From the NCBI GenBank assembly GCA_965262605.1, contig CBDHFN010000003.1:620001-684000 (forward strand): 64,000 nucleotides of DNA, written 5' to 3'. This document shows, in pieces, positions 27,697 through 36,212 of the stretch. The notes below the pieces were generated by a model that was given only the letters and a program-made list of their open reading frames with translations, did no database searches and was not told where the DNA came from. The position numbers and the translations under genes are program-made. Positions within the stretch are counted from its first letter, which is position 1. Every line of letters starts with the position of its first letter. Source of the DNA: CBDHFN01 sp965262605 (GTDB lineage Bacteria > Pseudomonadota > Alphaproteobacteria > JASGCL01).

Positions 27697-28220
27697 TTTG
27701 CCTCCAAGAATGGCAAGAAACTGCCTAATTGTAAGCCAAGCGATTTAAAGCCAAGCCAAATAACTGACGCAAATATAAATCCAATAATTGCCGATTTAAG
27801 CCAGCTTTTTGCTAAAAATGCCCGCGCAATTAAGCAAAAAACAATGGTAATGCCGACGGGAAAACCCAATAAAGGAATTGCAAAAATCGCCAAAATACAC
27901 GCAAAAGCCACTAAATAAAAGGCTTTTATATCGGGCGCATGGTGCGTGTCTACATCTTCAGCTTCTTGGGGTTCAAATTTTTCGCCATTTTTAATTTGAA
28001 ATGCTAAAATACAACTGCAAATAATCAAACCAATAGCCACCAGCAAAACCATAAACCCCGACCCAATACGAGCATATGAATGGGTAATAGGCAAAAAATA
28101 AGCTTGAGTTAATAAAATCAAGCCCATCAACCCAACGCCTAAAGCAATTAACCAAGGTTTCGCAGGTTGAATTATCGGTTTTAGTGGTTTTTTTGCCGAT
28201 TTTTTTTGCTTATTTACCAA
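27684..28220 (-). CDS. tctB: Tripartite tricarboxylate transporter, small membrane subunit TctB
   Basis: A 178-residue membrane protein with four to five predicted helices (WLIALGVGLMGLILLTQAYF; SGFMVLLVAIGLIICSCILA; FYLVAFACILAIFAIPLLGF; SAIIGFIFASVIWLGFKSLG). Identified mainly by position between tctC and tctA and by the family-like LGFPVGITIVFCLIARAF. It overlaps tctC by 11 bases. Confidence 0.88.
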   Translation of the reverse strand: MVNKQKKSAKKPLKPIIQPAKPWLIALGVGLMGLILLTQAYFLPITHSYARIGSGFMVLLVAIGLIICSCILAFQIKNGEKFEPQEAEDVDTHHAPDIKAFYLVAFACILAIFAIPLLGFPVGITIVFCLIARAFLAKSWLKSAIIGFIFASVIWLGFKSLGLQLGSFLPFLEAKWIA

Positions 28221-29163
28221 GACCTAAATCCAATAAAATACCACTAAGTCTTGTGGTTTCAGATTTGATAAAATTAGCAAAACCATCACCTACTAAAAAA
28301 GCATCTTCCCAGCCATTTTTAGCCAATGCTTCTTTCCATTCTTTCGCATGGTCAAGCTTGGTAAGCCTGTCAATCCAAATTTTCTTGCCAGCTTCGGACA
28401 TGCCGGGGGCGCCGACTATGCCACGCCAATTGCCTAAAACGACATTAATGCCATTTTCTTTGAGGGTGGGCACATCTTTGGCTACGGGCAATCTAGATTC
28501 TGATGATACGGCTAAAATTCTGATTAAGCCAGCATCAGCATGGGGTTTAAATTCCCCAATGCCAGAAATAGCCGCCACGACTTTTCCGCCAGCCAGCGCG
28601 GGCATTACTTCACCGCCACCTGCAAAAGGCACATAATTAATTTTATCGGTTGCAACGCCTGATTCTTTGGCAATTAAGCCCAATAAAATATGGTCAGTGC
28701 CACCCGCCGAACCACCACCAATGGCGGTTTTGCCGGGATCTTTTTTCAATGCTTCAACTAATTCTTTAATATTTTTATAAGGGCTATTCGCGGGCACAGC
28801 AATCACTTCAAATTCTGTCGTTAAACGCGCCAAGGGTGTAACCTTATCAAGATTAACGGGTGATTTATTTATCACAATTCCGCCCACCATAACCATGCCC
28901 GTAATCATAACGGCATCGTCATTGCCTTGGTCTTTAAGAAAATCCACTAAACCAATCGTGCCAGCTGCACCACCTTTATTAGTGATGGTTGCACCTTCGG
29001 TTAAAATGCCACTTTTTTGCAACGAATCAAAAATTGCGCGCCCCGTGCCGTCCCAACCGCCACCAGCCGCCGCTGGAATCATAACCTTAGCAGGACCAGC
29101 CATTGCCGATGATATTATCGCGCTTGTCGCAACCATTGCGATGATGAAATTTTTAAATTGCAT
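28210..29163 (-). CDS. tctC: Tripartite tricarboxylate transporter substrate-binding protein TctC
   Basis: Periplasmic binding protein (Bug/TctC family). Signal peptide MQFKNFIIAMVATSAIISSAMA, then the family segments MIPAAAGGGWDGTGRAI, VIAVPANSPYKNIKEL, AIGGGSAGGTDHILLGLI, NYVPFAGGGEVMPALAGGKV and GAPGMSEAGKKIW. The ATG at 29163 has GGAGG 5 bases upstream and is preferred to an ATG at 29196. It is the first gene of tctCBA. Confidence 0.95.
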   Translation of the reverse strand: MQFKNFIIAMVATSAIISSAMAGPAKVMIPAAAGGGWDGTGRAIFDSLQKSGILTEGATITNKGGAAGTIGLVDFLKDQGNDDAVMITGMVMVGGIVINKSPVNLDKVTPLARLTTEFEVIAVPANSPYKNIKELVEALKKDPGKTAIGGGSAGGTDHILLGLIAKESGVATDKINYVPFAGGGEVMPALAGGKVVAAISGIGEFKPHADAGLIRILAVSSESRLPVAKDVPTLKENGINVVLGNWRGIVGAPGMSEAGKKIWIDRLTKLDHAKEWKEALAKNGWEDAFLVGDGFANFIKSETTRLSGILLDLGLGK

Positions 29164-29194
29164 TTTACCCTCCAAAGTAATTGTATTTAATAGC

Positions 29195-29223
29195 ATATTA
29201 GCTAAATTTATGATTTAAGTCAA
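29195..29223 (-). promoter_or_regulatory. Promoter candidate for tctCBA
   Basis: Minus strand TTGACT (29218-29223), 17-base spacer, TAATAT (29195-29200), about 32 bases before the tctC start. Confidence 0.45.
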
Positions 29224-29328
29224 TAAAAAAATTAATGCTCAGTTTTTTAAATATTGTAATGGATTGAGTTGCGTTGTAATATGAGGTGAATGAATTTTGT
29301 GTTAGTAATAATTTATTGAACGGGATAA

Positions 29329-29344
29329 TTTTCGCTTACGCTTA
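29329..29344 (-). repeat. Solo degenerate copy of the 32-33 kb repeat core
   Basis: The minus strand reads TAAGCGTAAGCGAAAA, differing by one missing base from the AAGCGTAAGCGCAAAA core of modules at 32.9-33.3 kb. It lies between tctC and glyQ. Confidence 0.4.
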
Positions 29345-29400
29345 TATATATTTGCAAGATGAAACGAAAAAATGGCTGATATTCTGCAATGCTAAAAATC

Positions 29401-29428
29401 TTGACTTATGGCTTAAATTATTTTATTA
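29401..29428 (+). promoter_or_regulatory. Promoter candidate for glyQS
   Basis: TTGACT (29401-29406), 16-base spacer, TTATTA (29423-29428). Only 7 bases separate it from the glyQ ATG and there is no ribosome-binding site, so the message may be leaderless. Confidence 0.45.
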
Positions 29429-29435
29429 GCCAATT

Positions 29436-30302
29436 ATGATTGATGAAAAAAAATCTTTACAAAATATAATTCTTAATTTAAATCATTATTGGTCGGATTA
29501 TGGGTGCGCCTTGTTGCAACCTTACGATATGGAAGTCGGCGCGGGAACATTTCACCCGGCAACGACTTTGCGGGCATTGTCCAAAAAACCTTGGCGGGTG
29601 GCATATGTGCAACCTTCGCGCCGTCCCACTGATGGCAGATATGGCAATAACCCGAATCGCTTGCAACATTATTATCAATATCAAGTGTTAATTAAGCCAA
29701 GCCCCAAGGATTCGGTGAATTTATTTTTAGGATCCTTAAAAGCCATTGGCATTGACCAAGAAAAAAATGATCTGCGTTTGGTGGAAGATGATTGGAAAAG
29801 TCCGACTTTGGGCGCGGCGGGTTTGGGTTGGGAAATTTGGTGCGATGGCATGGAAGTTGCGCAATTTACTTATTTTCAACAAGTCGGCGGGATTGAATGT
29901 TTTGAACCTGCCACGGAATTAACATACGGCTTGGAACGATTGGCAATGTTTGTGCAAGGCATTGATAATGTTTATGATTTAAATTTTGGCGGCGGCTTTA
30001 AATACGGCGATATATATCTTAAAGCCGAACAGGAATTTTCGGCTTATAATTTTGAATATGCCAATAAAACCGATTTAGCCGATTTTTTTGAAAAATATCA
30101 AAACGAGGCACGGGCATTAATCGCCAATGGCTTAGTTTTACCCGCCTATGACCAATGTTTAAAATCAAGCCATATATTTAATTTAATGCAGGCAAGGGGC
30201 ATGATTTCCGTATCAGCGCGCGAAAAATATATTGCGCGGATTCGCGATATTGTTAAATTATGTTGTGAAGCATTTGTCAAACAAGAGGGCGAAAATGGCT
30301 AA
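29436..30302 (+). CDS. glyQ: Glycyl-tRNA synthetase alpha subunit
   Basis: Catalytic class II subunit of the heterotetrameric bacterial glycyl-tRNA synthetase. Motifs: CALLQPYDMEVGAGTFHP, YVQPSRRPTDGRYGNNPNR (motif 2 region), FTYFQQVGGIECFEP and ELTYGLERLAMFVQ (motif 3). 288 residues, normal length. The stop overlaps the glyS start by 8 bases, giving stoichiometric coupling. Confidence 0.98.
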   Translation: MIDEKKSLQNIILNLNHYWSDYGCALLQPYDMEVGAGTFHPATTLRALSKKPWRVAYVQPSRRPTDGRYGNNPNRLQHYYQYQVLIKPSPKDSVNLFLGSLKAIGIDQEKNDLRLVEDDWKSPTLGAAGLGWEIWCDGMEVAQFTYFQQVGGIECFEPATELTYGLERLAMFVQGIDNVYDLNFGGGFKYGDIYLKAEQEFSAYNFEYANKTDLADFFEKYQNEARALIANGLVLPAYDQCLKSSHIFNLMQARGMISVSAREKYIARIRDIVKLCCEAFVKQEGENG

Positions 30303-32349
30303 AAACCCCAATTTATTGATTGAAATTTTGGTTGAAGAAATTCCCGCCCGCTTGCAAATGAGCTTAGCCCAAGATATTGGCGCGAAATTAGCGCAATTTC
30401 TTCATACTGCGCATGGGCAATATTTTGCAACTCCGCGCCGATTGGCGTTTATTTTTGATGATATAGCCAAGCAAACCGCGCCGCAAACCCTTGAAATAAA
30501 AGGTCCGCGCTTAAATGCGCCCGCCCAAGCATTAGAAGGATTTTGCAAAAGCAATCAATGCGCCATAAGCGATTTATCGGTAATTAAAGACGAGGCGAAC
30601 CCGAAAAATGATTTTTACTTATTGCAAAAAATCATGGCACCGCAAGATATATCGGCGATTTTACCGATAAAATTAGCCGAAATTTTGGAAAAAATCGCCC
30701 TGCCGAAAAGCATGAAATATAACCATGGTAATTTTCGCTTTATTCGCCCGATTCGTGGGATTTTAATCCATTTTAATGATGAATATTTATTGGGCGATAT
30801 AATTTTAGGCGGAGCACCTTTGGCTTTATCCGCCACGACATTTGGGCATCGGCTTTATGGTAATGCGCCAATTAACGATTTAAATGCTGGTAATTATGGC
30901 GATAAAATGCGCGAAAATTTCGTGATAGTTAAATCACTAGAGCGTGAAGCCATGATTAGCCAAGGGCTTAAAAAAATTGCCGATGATAATGGTTGCGAAT
31001 TAATTCAAGATGATGATTTATTGCAAGAAGCCGTGGGTTTGGTGGAATATCCCGTTGTGTATATGGGCGAATTTGACGAAAAATTCTTAAACTTACCCGA
31101 AGAATGTTTAATTGCGCCGATGCGTGGGCATCAAAAATATTTTTCTATGCGGCAAAATGGCAAGATTACCAATAAATTTGCCTTTGTCAGCAACGCTCCC
31201 AAGGGGGACAAGGCATTAATTATTCATAATAATCAACGCGTCTTACGGGCAAGGTTAAATGATGCGCAATTTTTATACGACGAAGATATTAAATTAGGCT
31301 TGGATTATTTCGCCGAAAAACTCAAAGAACGCGAATTTTTTAAAGGCTTAGGCACATTATGGGATAAGCAGGAGCGGGTTAGACAACTTTGTGTTGACTT
31401 AAATCAAGATAATATGTTAATTAATTCTGGAAAATTAGTATCACCAACAACCGAATATTTATACCTTGATTTTCCTTACATAAAGTATTTAAAGGCTGAT
31501 TTGACAACAAACATGGTAAGTGAATTTCCAGAATTACAAGGTGTTATGGGTAAATACTATGTTGTTTTGCATAATTCATCTAGTGAATATATGAAAGAAG
31601 CTTTAACAGAGCATTACTTACCAAATAGCATTGATAGTAAAATTCCAAATCCCAAAAACCCTTGGGCATTATTTGCGGCTATTGCCGATAAATTAGACAC
31701 GATTAATGAATTTTTTAAAATTGGCGAAAAACCAACATCTTCCAAAGACCCTTTTGCCCTTCGCCGTGCCGCCATTGGCATTATCAGAATTTGTTTTGAG
31801 GGCGAATTTCAATTTAATCTTACAAAATTTTGCACTGATGAAGTTCGGCAATTTATCAAAGAACGCATTGCACCGATGATGACTGACCCTAAATATCCCA
31901 ACCCGATTCGCCCTGATGTAATTCGGGCAGTATTAAATAAGAGCGATGATTTATATGATATTAAATTACGCGCCGATGCCCTACAATCAGTTTTAAATCA
32001 GCATTGGTTTTTCTCTTTTCACCAAAGCGCAAAACGCGCCCAAAATATTTTAATCAAAAACGCGAAATATCAACCGAATAGTAATAATTTAGTTGCCGAA
32101 TATTGCACCTTGCCCGCAGAAAAAACATTGCTTGACGCGCTTAATCAAGCAATTAGCAAAGAATTTAAAAATTATAGCGACCAAATGGCAATTTTATCAG
32201 AAATTGCCCCAGCAATTAATAATTTTTTTGATGAAGTTATGATTGAAGATGAAAACCCAGTTATTAGGCTAAATCGCCTCAATCTTTTGCAAGAATTTAT
32301 TAATTTATGCCATGAAATCGCCGATTTTTCGCAATTAGAAATTACATAA
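30295..32349 (+). CDS. glyS: Glycyl-tRNA synthetase beta subunit
   Basis: 684-residue beta subunit carrying the tRNA-binding and HD-like domains. The start is ATG 30295, with GAGG 6 bases upstream, inside the last codons of glyQ. Recognisable stretches: LLIEILVEEIPARLQ, FATPRRLAFIF, LEYPVVYMGEFDEKFL-like region, APMRGHQKYF, FPELQGVMGKYY, and EKPTSSKDPFALRRAAIGIIRI. Bases about 31381-31660 differ sharply in codon use from the rest of the gene (see findings). Strong family identity otherwise. Confidence 0.95.
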   Translation: MAKNPNLLIEILVEEIPARLQMSLAQDIGAKLAQFLHTAHGQYFATPRRLAFIFDDIAKQTAPQTLEIKGPRLNAPAQALEGFCKSNQCAISDLSVIKDEANPKNDFYLLQKIMAPQDISAILPIKLAEILEKIALPKSMKYNHGNFRFIRPIRGILIHFNDEYLLGDIILGGAPLALSATTFGHRLYGNAPINDLNAGNYGDKMRENFVIVKSLEREAMISQGLKKIADDNGCELIQDDDLLQEAVGLVEYPVVYMGEFDEKFLNLPEECLIAPMRGHQKYFSMRQNGKITNKFAFVSNAPKGDKALIIHNNQRVLRARLNDAQFLYDEDIKLGLDYFAEKLKEREFFKGLGTLWDKQERVRQLCVDLNQDNMLINSGKLVSPTTEYLYLDFPYIKYLKADLTTNMVSEFPELQGVMGKYYVVLHNSSSEYMKEALTEHYLPNSIDSKIPNPKNPWALFAAIADKLDTINEFFKIGEKPTSSKDPFALRRAAIGIIRICFEGEFQFNLTKFCTDEVRQFIKERIAPMMTDPKYPNPIRPDVIRAVLNKSDDLYDIKLRADALQSVLNQHWFFSFHQSAKRAQNILIKNAKYQPNSNNLVAEYCTLPAEKTLLDALNQAISKEFKNYSDQMAILSEIAPAINNFFDEVMIEDENPVIRLNRLNLLQEFINLCHEIADFSQLEIT

Positions 32350-32660
32350 TACCTAATTGATGGTGCTTTAATATATTGCCCATTATTGCTTGCTCATAGC
32401 CATTGACTCTATATTTTTGGGGGATTCCCCCAATCCCCCTTTACAAAGAATTTTAAGAATTGAAAAGAATTTTAAGAATTTTTTTCTTTTTCATCATGCA
32501 GGCATATATTTTTAACCGAATTTGATTAATTACTATTTTAATAATCATTTAATCCTATAATCCCATAATCCTATTAAAGCGCAAGCGTCAAAACGGGTGC
32601 GAAAATAAAAATTCATGCTGTTTTTATTCGTTATATTTTGGGGGATTCCCCCAATCCCCC

Positions 32661-32794
32661 TTAAAATAGGATTTAAGGATTAAAAAGATTGAAGGATTTT
32701 TTTCTTTTTCATCATACAGGCATATATTTTAACCGAATTTGATTAATTACTATTTTAATAATCATTTAATCCTATAATCCCATAATCCTATTAA
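32661..32794. repeat. Large imperfect palindrome, GGATT/AATCC type
   Basis: Left arm after the second G hairpin carries AATAGGATT (32665-32673) and further GGATT pentamers. The right arm before module 2 carries AATCC pentamers ending AATCCTATT (32784-32792). The arms can pair around a loop of about 60 bases. Confidence 0.7.
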
Positions 32795-33065
32795 AGCGCA
32801 AGCGTCAAAACGGGTGCGAAAATAAAAAATCATGCTGTTTTAAATGGTGATATTTTAATAATTCTTTTAATTCTATTCAAGCGTAAGCGCAAAATAGGGT
32901 GCGAAAATAAAAATTCATGCTGTTTTAAATTGTGATATTTTAATAATCCTTAAATCCTTTTCAATCCTTAAAATCCTATTAAAGCGTAAGCGCAAAATAG
33001 GGTGCGAGAATAAAAATTCATGCTGTTTTTATTCGTTATATTTTTGGGGGATTCCCCCAAACCCC

Positions 33066-33208
33066 CTTTACAAAGAATTTTAAGAATTGAAAAGAATTTT
33101 AAGAATTTTTTTCTTTTTCATCATGCAACCATATATTTTTAAGCAACTTTGATAATTAAATATTTTAACAATCATTAAATTCTTTTAATTCTTTTAATTC
33201 TTGTAAAG
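33066..33208. repeat. Large imperfect palindrome, GAATT/AATTC type
   Basis: The left arm begins CTTTACAA (33066-33073) and continues with GAATT pentamers. The right arm has AATTC pentamers and ends TTGTAAAG (33201-33208). Both arms differ from the 32.66-32.79 kb unit in a way that preserves pairing. Confidence 0.7.
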
Positions 33209-33353
33209 CGTAAGCGTCAAAACTGGTGCAAAAATAGAAATTCTTGCTGTTTTGATGGTGATATTTTAATAATCCTTAAAATCCTATTAAAGCGTAAGCG
33301 CAAAATAGGGTGCAAAAATAAAAATTCTTGCTGTTTTTATTCGTTATATTTTT

Positions 33354-33372
33354 GGGGGATTCCCCATTTTTT
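33354..33372 (+). terminator. Terminator-like hairpin at the end of the repeat block
   Basis: GGGGATTCCCC followed by ATTTTTT. It would stop plus-strand transcription coming from glyS before it enters fliX antisense. Confidence 0.45.
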
Positions 33373-33418
33373 AGAGGGTATTTTATTTATAATACCTCAT
33401 CGCAATATTTGCCAAAAT

Positions 33419-33973
33419 TTACGCGATAAAATTATTTTGATTGGCAATTATTTTTTCTGCCTTACGCAGTTTTGCAATTTCCACAAGCGCGCGGGTTTGA
33501 ATATCTTGAAGAATATCGCGCAACAAAGGGTCAGTGGCAAGCACTTTATTAGAGCCAGCTTGCAGGGCTAATTCTTGTAATTTATCGGCGGGAATATTGC
33601 CATTAACAATAATTTTCTTGATTTCATCTAATTTATCCAGCACTTGGCTACCCCATTTTCTGGCGGCTTCTTCGCGTTTTTGTTTATTTAAAAAATCATC
33701 GCCGACATTATTGGCTTGTTGAATGCCAATCATGCCAAATATTGCTTGGGGTGCTTGAATATCAGAGGTATTTTCTGCGCTTGCAATGGCTTCGGTGCCT
33801 TGTTGATTGCCGTGATGGTGATTATCATCGCCCGAATGGGATTGTTGGTCTGAATTTTTCTTCATGATGGATTGAAAAAGCCCCAATCCGCCCGCAGTAT
33901 TTGCAGATTTCGCAGAAGCAGATTTCGGAGCATTGCCCGAATTTAGTTTGGGTGGCATACCTTGAATGAACAT
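33419..33973 (-). CDS. fliX: FliX-like flagellar assembly regulator
   Basis: The C-terminal half matches class II flagellar assembly protein FliX: an RRxRxLLDxLDEI-like KWGSQVLDKLDEIKKIIVNG, then IPADKLQELAL and LLRDILQDIQTRALVEIAKL. FliX works with FlbD to gate flagellar class III/IV genes in alphaproteobacteria. The N-terminal half is Ser/Gly/His-rich and disordered. At about 184 residues it is longer than the usual ~140 because of that linker. The start is uncertain (ATG 33973 or 33958, or further upstream). No other classical flagellar gene is in the window. Confidence 0.75.
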   Translation of the reverse strand: MFIQGMPPKLNSGNAPKSASAKSANTAGGLGLFQSIMKKNSDQQSHSGDDNHHHGNQQGTEAIASAENTSDIQAPQAIFGMIGIQQANNVGDDFLNKQKREEAARKWGSQVLDKLDEIKKIIVNGNIPADKLQELALQAGSNKVLATDPLLRDILQDIQTRALVEIAKLRKAEKIIANQNNFIA

Positions 33974-34089
33974 AATTGAAAATTTAAATTGATTCGCGGT
34001 GCAATTCAAGATATTTTTTTAAAAAAATCTAAAAAAATACCCTAATACTGAAAAAACGATTTACAAATTCAAACGAATCGCATTAAGAT

Positions 34090-34635
34090 ATGATGAAAGA
34101 AAATTATAAAAAGAAAAAAATGTTAAAACCAGCTATTTCCGATGCTTTTCATGCCGCATGGTGGTTTATGAATCAAGCAAGATTTGAAAATTCCGCCATG
34201 CCCGCCATGAAGATTCACGCGTTATTATATTTAACCCAAGGATCATTTGCGGCGTTAAATCACGGGCGCATGTTTATGCCATGCCAATTTATCATTCATC
34301 AAAATTTGCCCGTTGAACCGCATATTCATCGTTTGATGGATATGAACGAATGGAAATATCAAGAAGCCAATATTCCAAGCGAATATTTAAGTTTTATGCA
34401 ACGCGTCTGGGCAAGGTTTGACCCCTTGCCGATGGATTTTTTACGGCGCAAAATTGAACGACAATCTATCGTCATTGCCGCCATGGTTGAGGGAGACGGC
34501 GCGTTGATTGAATTTAGCGATATTGCGCAATATTTTCAAAACCCCGAAGCAAAAGATAAAGATTTAATCAAAACAAATGATGGATCGGTAGTCGAAAAAT
34601 GGATACCCGCCAATGTCAAAAAAATGCCGCGCTGA
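34090..34635 (+). CDS. Panacea (SocA/DUF4065)-like protein
   Basis: A 181-residue protein in which DAFHAAWWFMNQAR, AMKIHALLYLTQGSFAALNHGRMF and FIIHQNLPVEPHIHRL match the pattern of the Panacea/SocA domain (ayWFl, pLKLqKLLYyaqg, w..GpV). In toxin-antitoxin pairs this domain neutralises many different toxins and SocA acts as a proteolytic adaptor. No small toxin gene is adjacent: the divergent neighbour is fliX and the downstream gene is tlyA, overlapping by 23 bases. So it may be a housekeeping member. Confidence 0.7.
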   Translation: MMKENYKKKKMLKPAISDAFHAAWWFMNQARFENSAMPAMKIHALLYLTQGSFAALNHGRMFMPCQFIIHQNLPVEPHIHRLMDMNEWKYQEANIPSEYLSFMQRVWARFDPLPMDFLRRKIERQSIVIAAMVEGDGALIEFSDIAQYFQNPEAKDKDLIKTNDGSVVEKWIPANVKKMPR

Positions 34636-35362
34636 CCAATTATTAATGCAGAATCACCCGATTGATTCGCGCACTAAAGCCCAAGCTTTAATCATGGCGG
34701 GTTTGGTTTATTTAGGCGAAATGCGCATTAATAAAGCCAGTGAATTATTGAACGAGAATGATATACTAACCATACGCGGTGATGATTGCCCGTTTGTAAG
34801 CCGTGGTGGCTTAAAGCTTGCCCATGCTTTGCAAGAATTTTCCTTTGACCCCAAAGCCATGATTTGCGCGGATATTGGCGCGTCAACCGGTGGTTTTTGC
34901 GATGTGTTATTACAAGCAAATGTGCAAAAAATTTATGCGGTGGATGTGGGTTATGGGCAATTACACGAAAAAATTCGCGCCGATTCGCGAGTCAAAGTGA
35001 TGGAACGAACAAATGCACGGCAATTAAGCCGTGAATTAATCCCCGATATTTTGGATTTAATCGTTTGCGATGCAAGTTTTATTGGGCTTGAAAAAGTTTT
35101 AACCCCCGTGCATGAATTTTTAAAATCAGATGGGCATATTATCGCCTTAATCAAGCCGCAATTTCAATTATCGCCAAAATTTGTAAAAAAAGGTATCGTC
35201 CAAGATGCGCAGGCGCGTTTAACAGCCGTGGAATTTGTCAAGGATTGGTTCGCCAGCATCGGTTTTTCGGTGCTTAACTTGACAACAAGCCCCATCACGG
35301 GCGCAAAAGGCAATGTTGAATATTTAATCATCGCCCAAAAATTATCCGCAAATGGCAAATAA
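34613..35362 (+). CDS. tlyA: TlyA family rRNA 2'-O-methyltransferase
   Basis: A 249-residue protein with an N-terminal S4 RNA-binding domain (RADQLLMQNHPIDSRTKAQ) and a C-terminal FtsJ-like methyltransferase. The K-D-K-E catalytic set is visible: SRGGLKL, CDASFI, ALIKPQF and GNVEYL, with the SAM motif ADIGASTGGFCD. TlyA methylates 16S and/or 23S rRNA and affects capreomycin sensitivity in other bacteria; the old 'hemolysin' name is misleading. Overlaps both neighbours. Confidence 0.93.
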   Translation: MSKKCRADQLLMQNHPIDSRTKAQALIMAGLVYLGEMRINKASELLNENDILTIRGDDCPFVSRGGLKLAHALQEFSFDPKAMICADIGASTGGFCDVLLQANVQKIYAVDVGYGQLHEKIRADSRVKVMERTNARQLSRELIPDILDLIVCDASFIGLEKVLTPVHEFLKSDGHIIALIKPQFQLSPKFVKKGIVQDAQARLTAVEFVKDWFASIGFSVLNLTTSPITGAKGNVEYLIIAQKLSANGK

Positions 35363-36149
35363 TCTTACAATCACGATATTAGGTTCGGGCACTTCTTCGG
35401 GTGTGCCAAGACCATTTTTTGGCTATGGCGATGGGGTTGATGCGAATAACCCAAAAAATAACCGCTTGCGCGCCTCCATTGTCATTGAATATGGCGATAG
35501 CACGATTTTAATTGATACAAGCCCCGATTTACGGCAACAAATTCTTAATGCCAAATTAACTAAAATTTCGGCGGTGCTTTATACCCATACGCACGCCGAC
35601 CATTGCCATGGTATTGATGAATTGCGTTGGGCGTGCCAAGCGATGAATAAACCGATTGCCATATATGGCGATGAATTATCGCTTAACCAATTACGGACGC
35701 GATTTGATTATTGTTTCACGCCATTAAAAGAGAGTTTTTATTACAAGCCAATGCTGATTCCCTATGAAATTAAAGCTAATCAAGAATTTGAGGTTGCAGG
35801 ATTGAAAATTTTGCCCATCTTACAAGACCATGGTTATAGCGAAAGCTTGGGCTTTAGAATCGGCAATTTTGCTTATTCAACCGATGTGCTAAATTTAAGC
35901 CATGAGGCACTTGGGCAATTAATGGGGCTTGATTATTGGATTGTTGATTGCTTGCAGATGAAACCGCACCATACCCACGCCCATTTTGATAAAACAATCG
36001 GCTGGATTGAACAATGTCGCCCCAAACACGCAATTTTAACCCATTTAAATTATGGGCTTGATTATGAAAAATTGGCGAAATTATGCCAATTATTGCCGTT
36101 TAGCGTTGAACCCGCCTATGATAATATGCAAATAATTTGCAAGATATAA
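35352..36149 (+). CDS. MBL-fold metallohydrolase (PhnP-like)
   Basis: A 265-residue metallo-beta-lactamase-fold hydrolase. The N-terminus ITILGSGTSSGVPRP and the metal motif THTHADHCHGIDELR place it in the PhnP/YcbX-like phosphodiesterase group; further ligands are in LQDHGYSESLGFR, STDV and ILTHLNYGLDY. In many alphaproteobacteria it follows tatD and metG; here it overlaps tlyA by 11 bases. The substrate may be a cyclic phosphodiester. Confidence 0.88.
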   Translation: MANNLTITILGSGTSSGVPRPFFGYGDGVDANNPKNNRLRASIVIEYGDSTILIDTSPDLRQQILNAKLTKISAVLYTHTHADHCHGIDELRWACQAMNKPIAIYGDELSLNQLRTRFDYCFTPLKESFYYKPMLIPYEIKANQEFEVAGLKILPILQDHGYSESLGFRIGNFAYSTDVLNLSHEALGQLMGLDYWIVDCLQMKPHHTHAHFDKTIGWIEQCRPKHAILTHLNYGLDYEKLAKLCQLLPFSVEPAYDNMQIICKI

Positions 36150-36212
36150 AATATTTAAATCATTGAAAAAAATAAATAATTACCATTTTGCCCAAATTTT
36201 ATCAAATTCCGC

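Larger units (their letters stand above)
32419..33371. repeat. Intergenic mosaic repeat block with paired hairpin arms
   Basis: About 950 bases between the converging ends of glyS and fliX. It holds three complete G/C hairpins, GGGGGATTCCCCCAATCCCC-like, at 32419-32439, 32640-32660 and 33046-33066, and a shorter one at 33354-33365. Six ~50-base modules start AAAGCGYAAGCG and end TGCTGTTTT (about 32576, 32793, 32878, 32981, 33205 and 33289). Modules 1, 4 and 6 continue into ATTCGTTATATTTT plus a G hairpin; modules 2, 3 and 5 continue into GTGATATTTTAAT. Each module is preceded by a tract of AATCC or AATTC pentamers, and each G hairpin except the last is followed by the complementary GGATT or GAATT tract. 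No coding potential. Confidence 0.85.

Noticed and set aside
32350..33418. CRISPR array
   Set aside because: Repeats are long, imperfect, unevenly spaced and lack unique spacers; no cas genes.
32350..33418. Replication origin with iterons
   Set aside because: No DnaA boxes recognised and no dnaA, parAB or rep gene nearby; the block lies between two gene ends.
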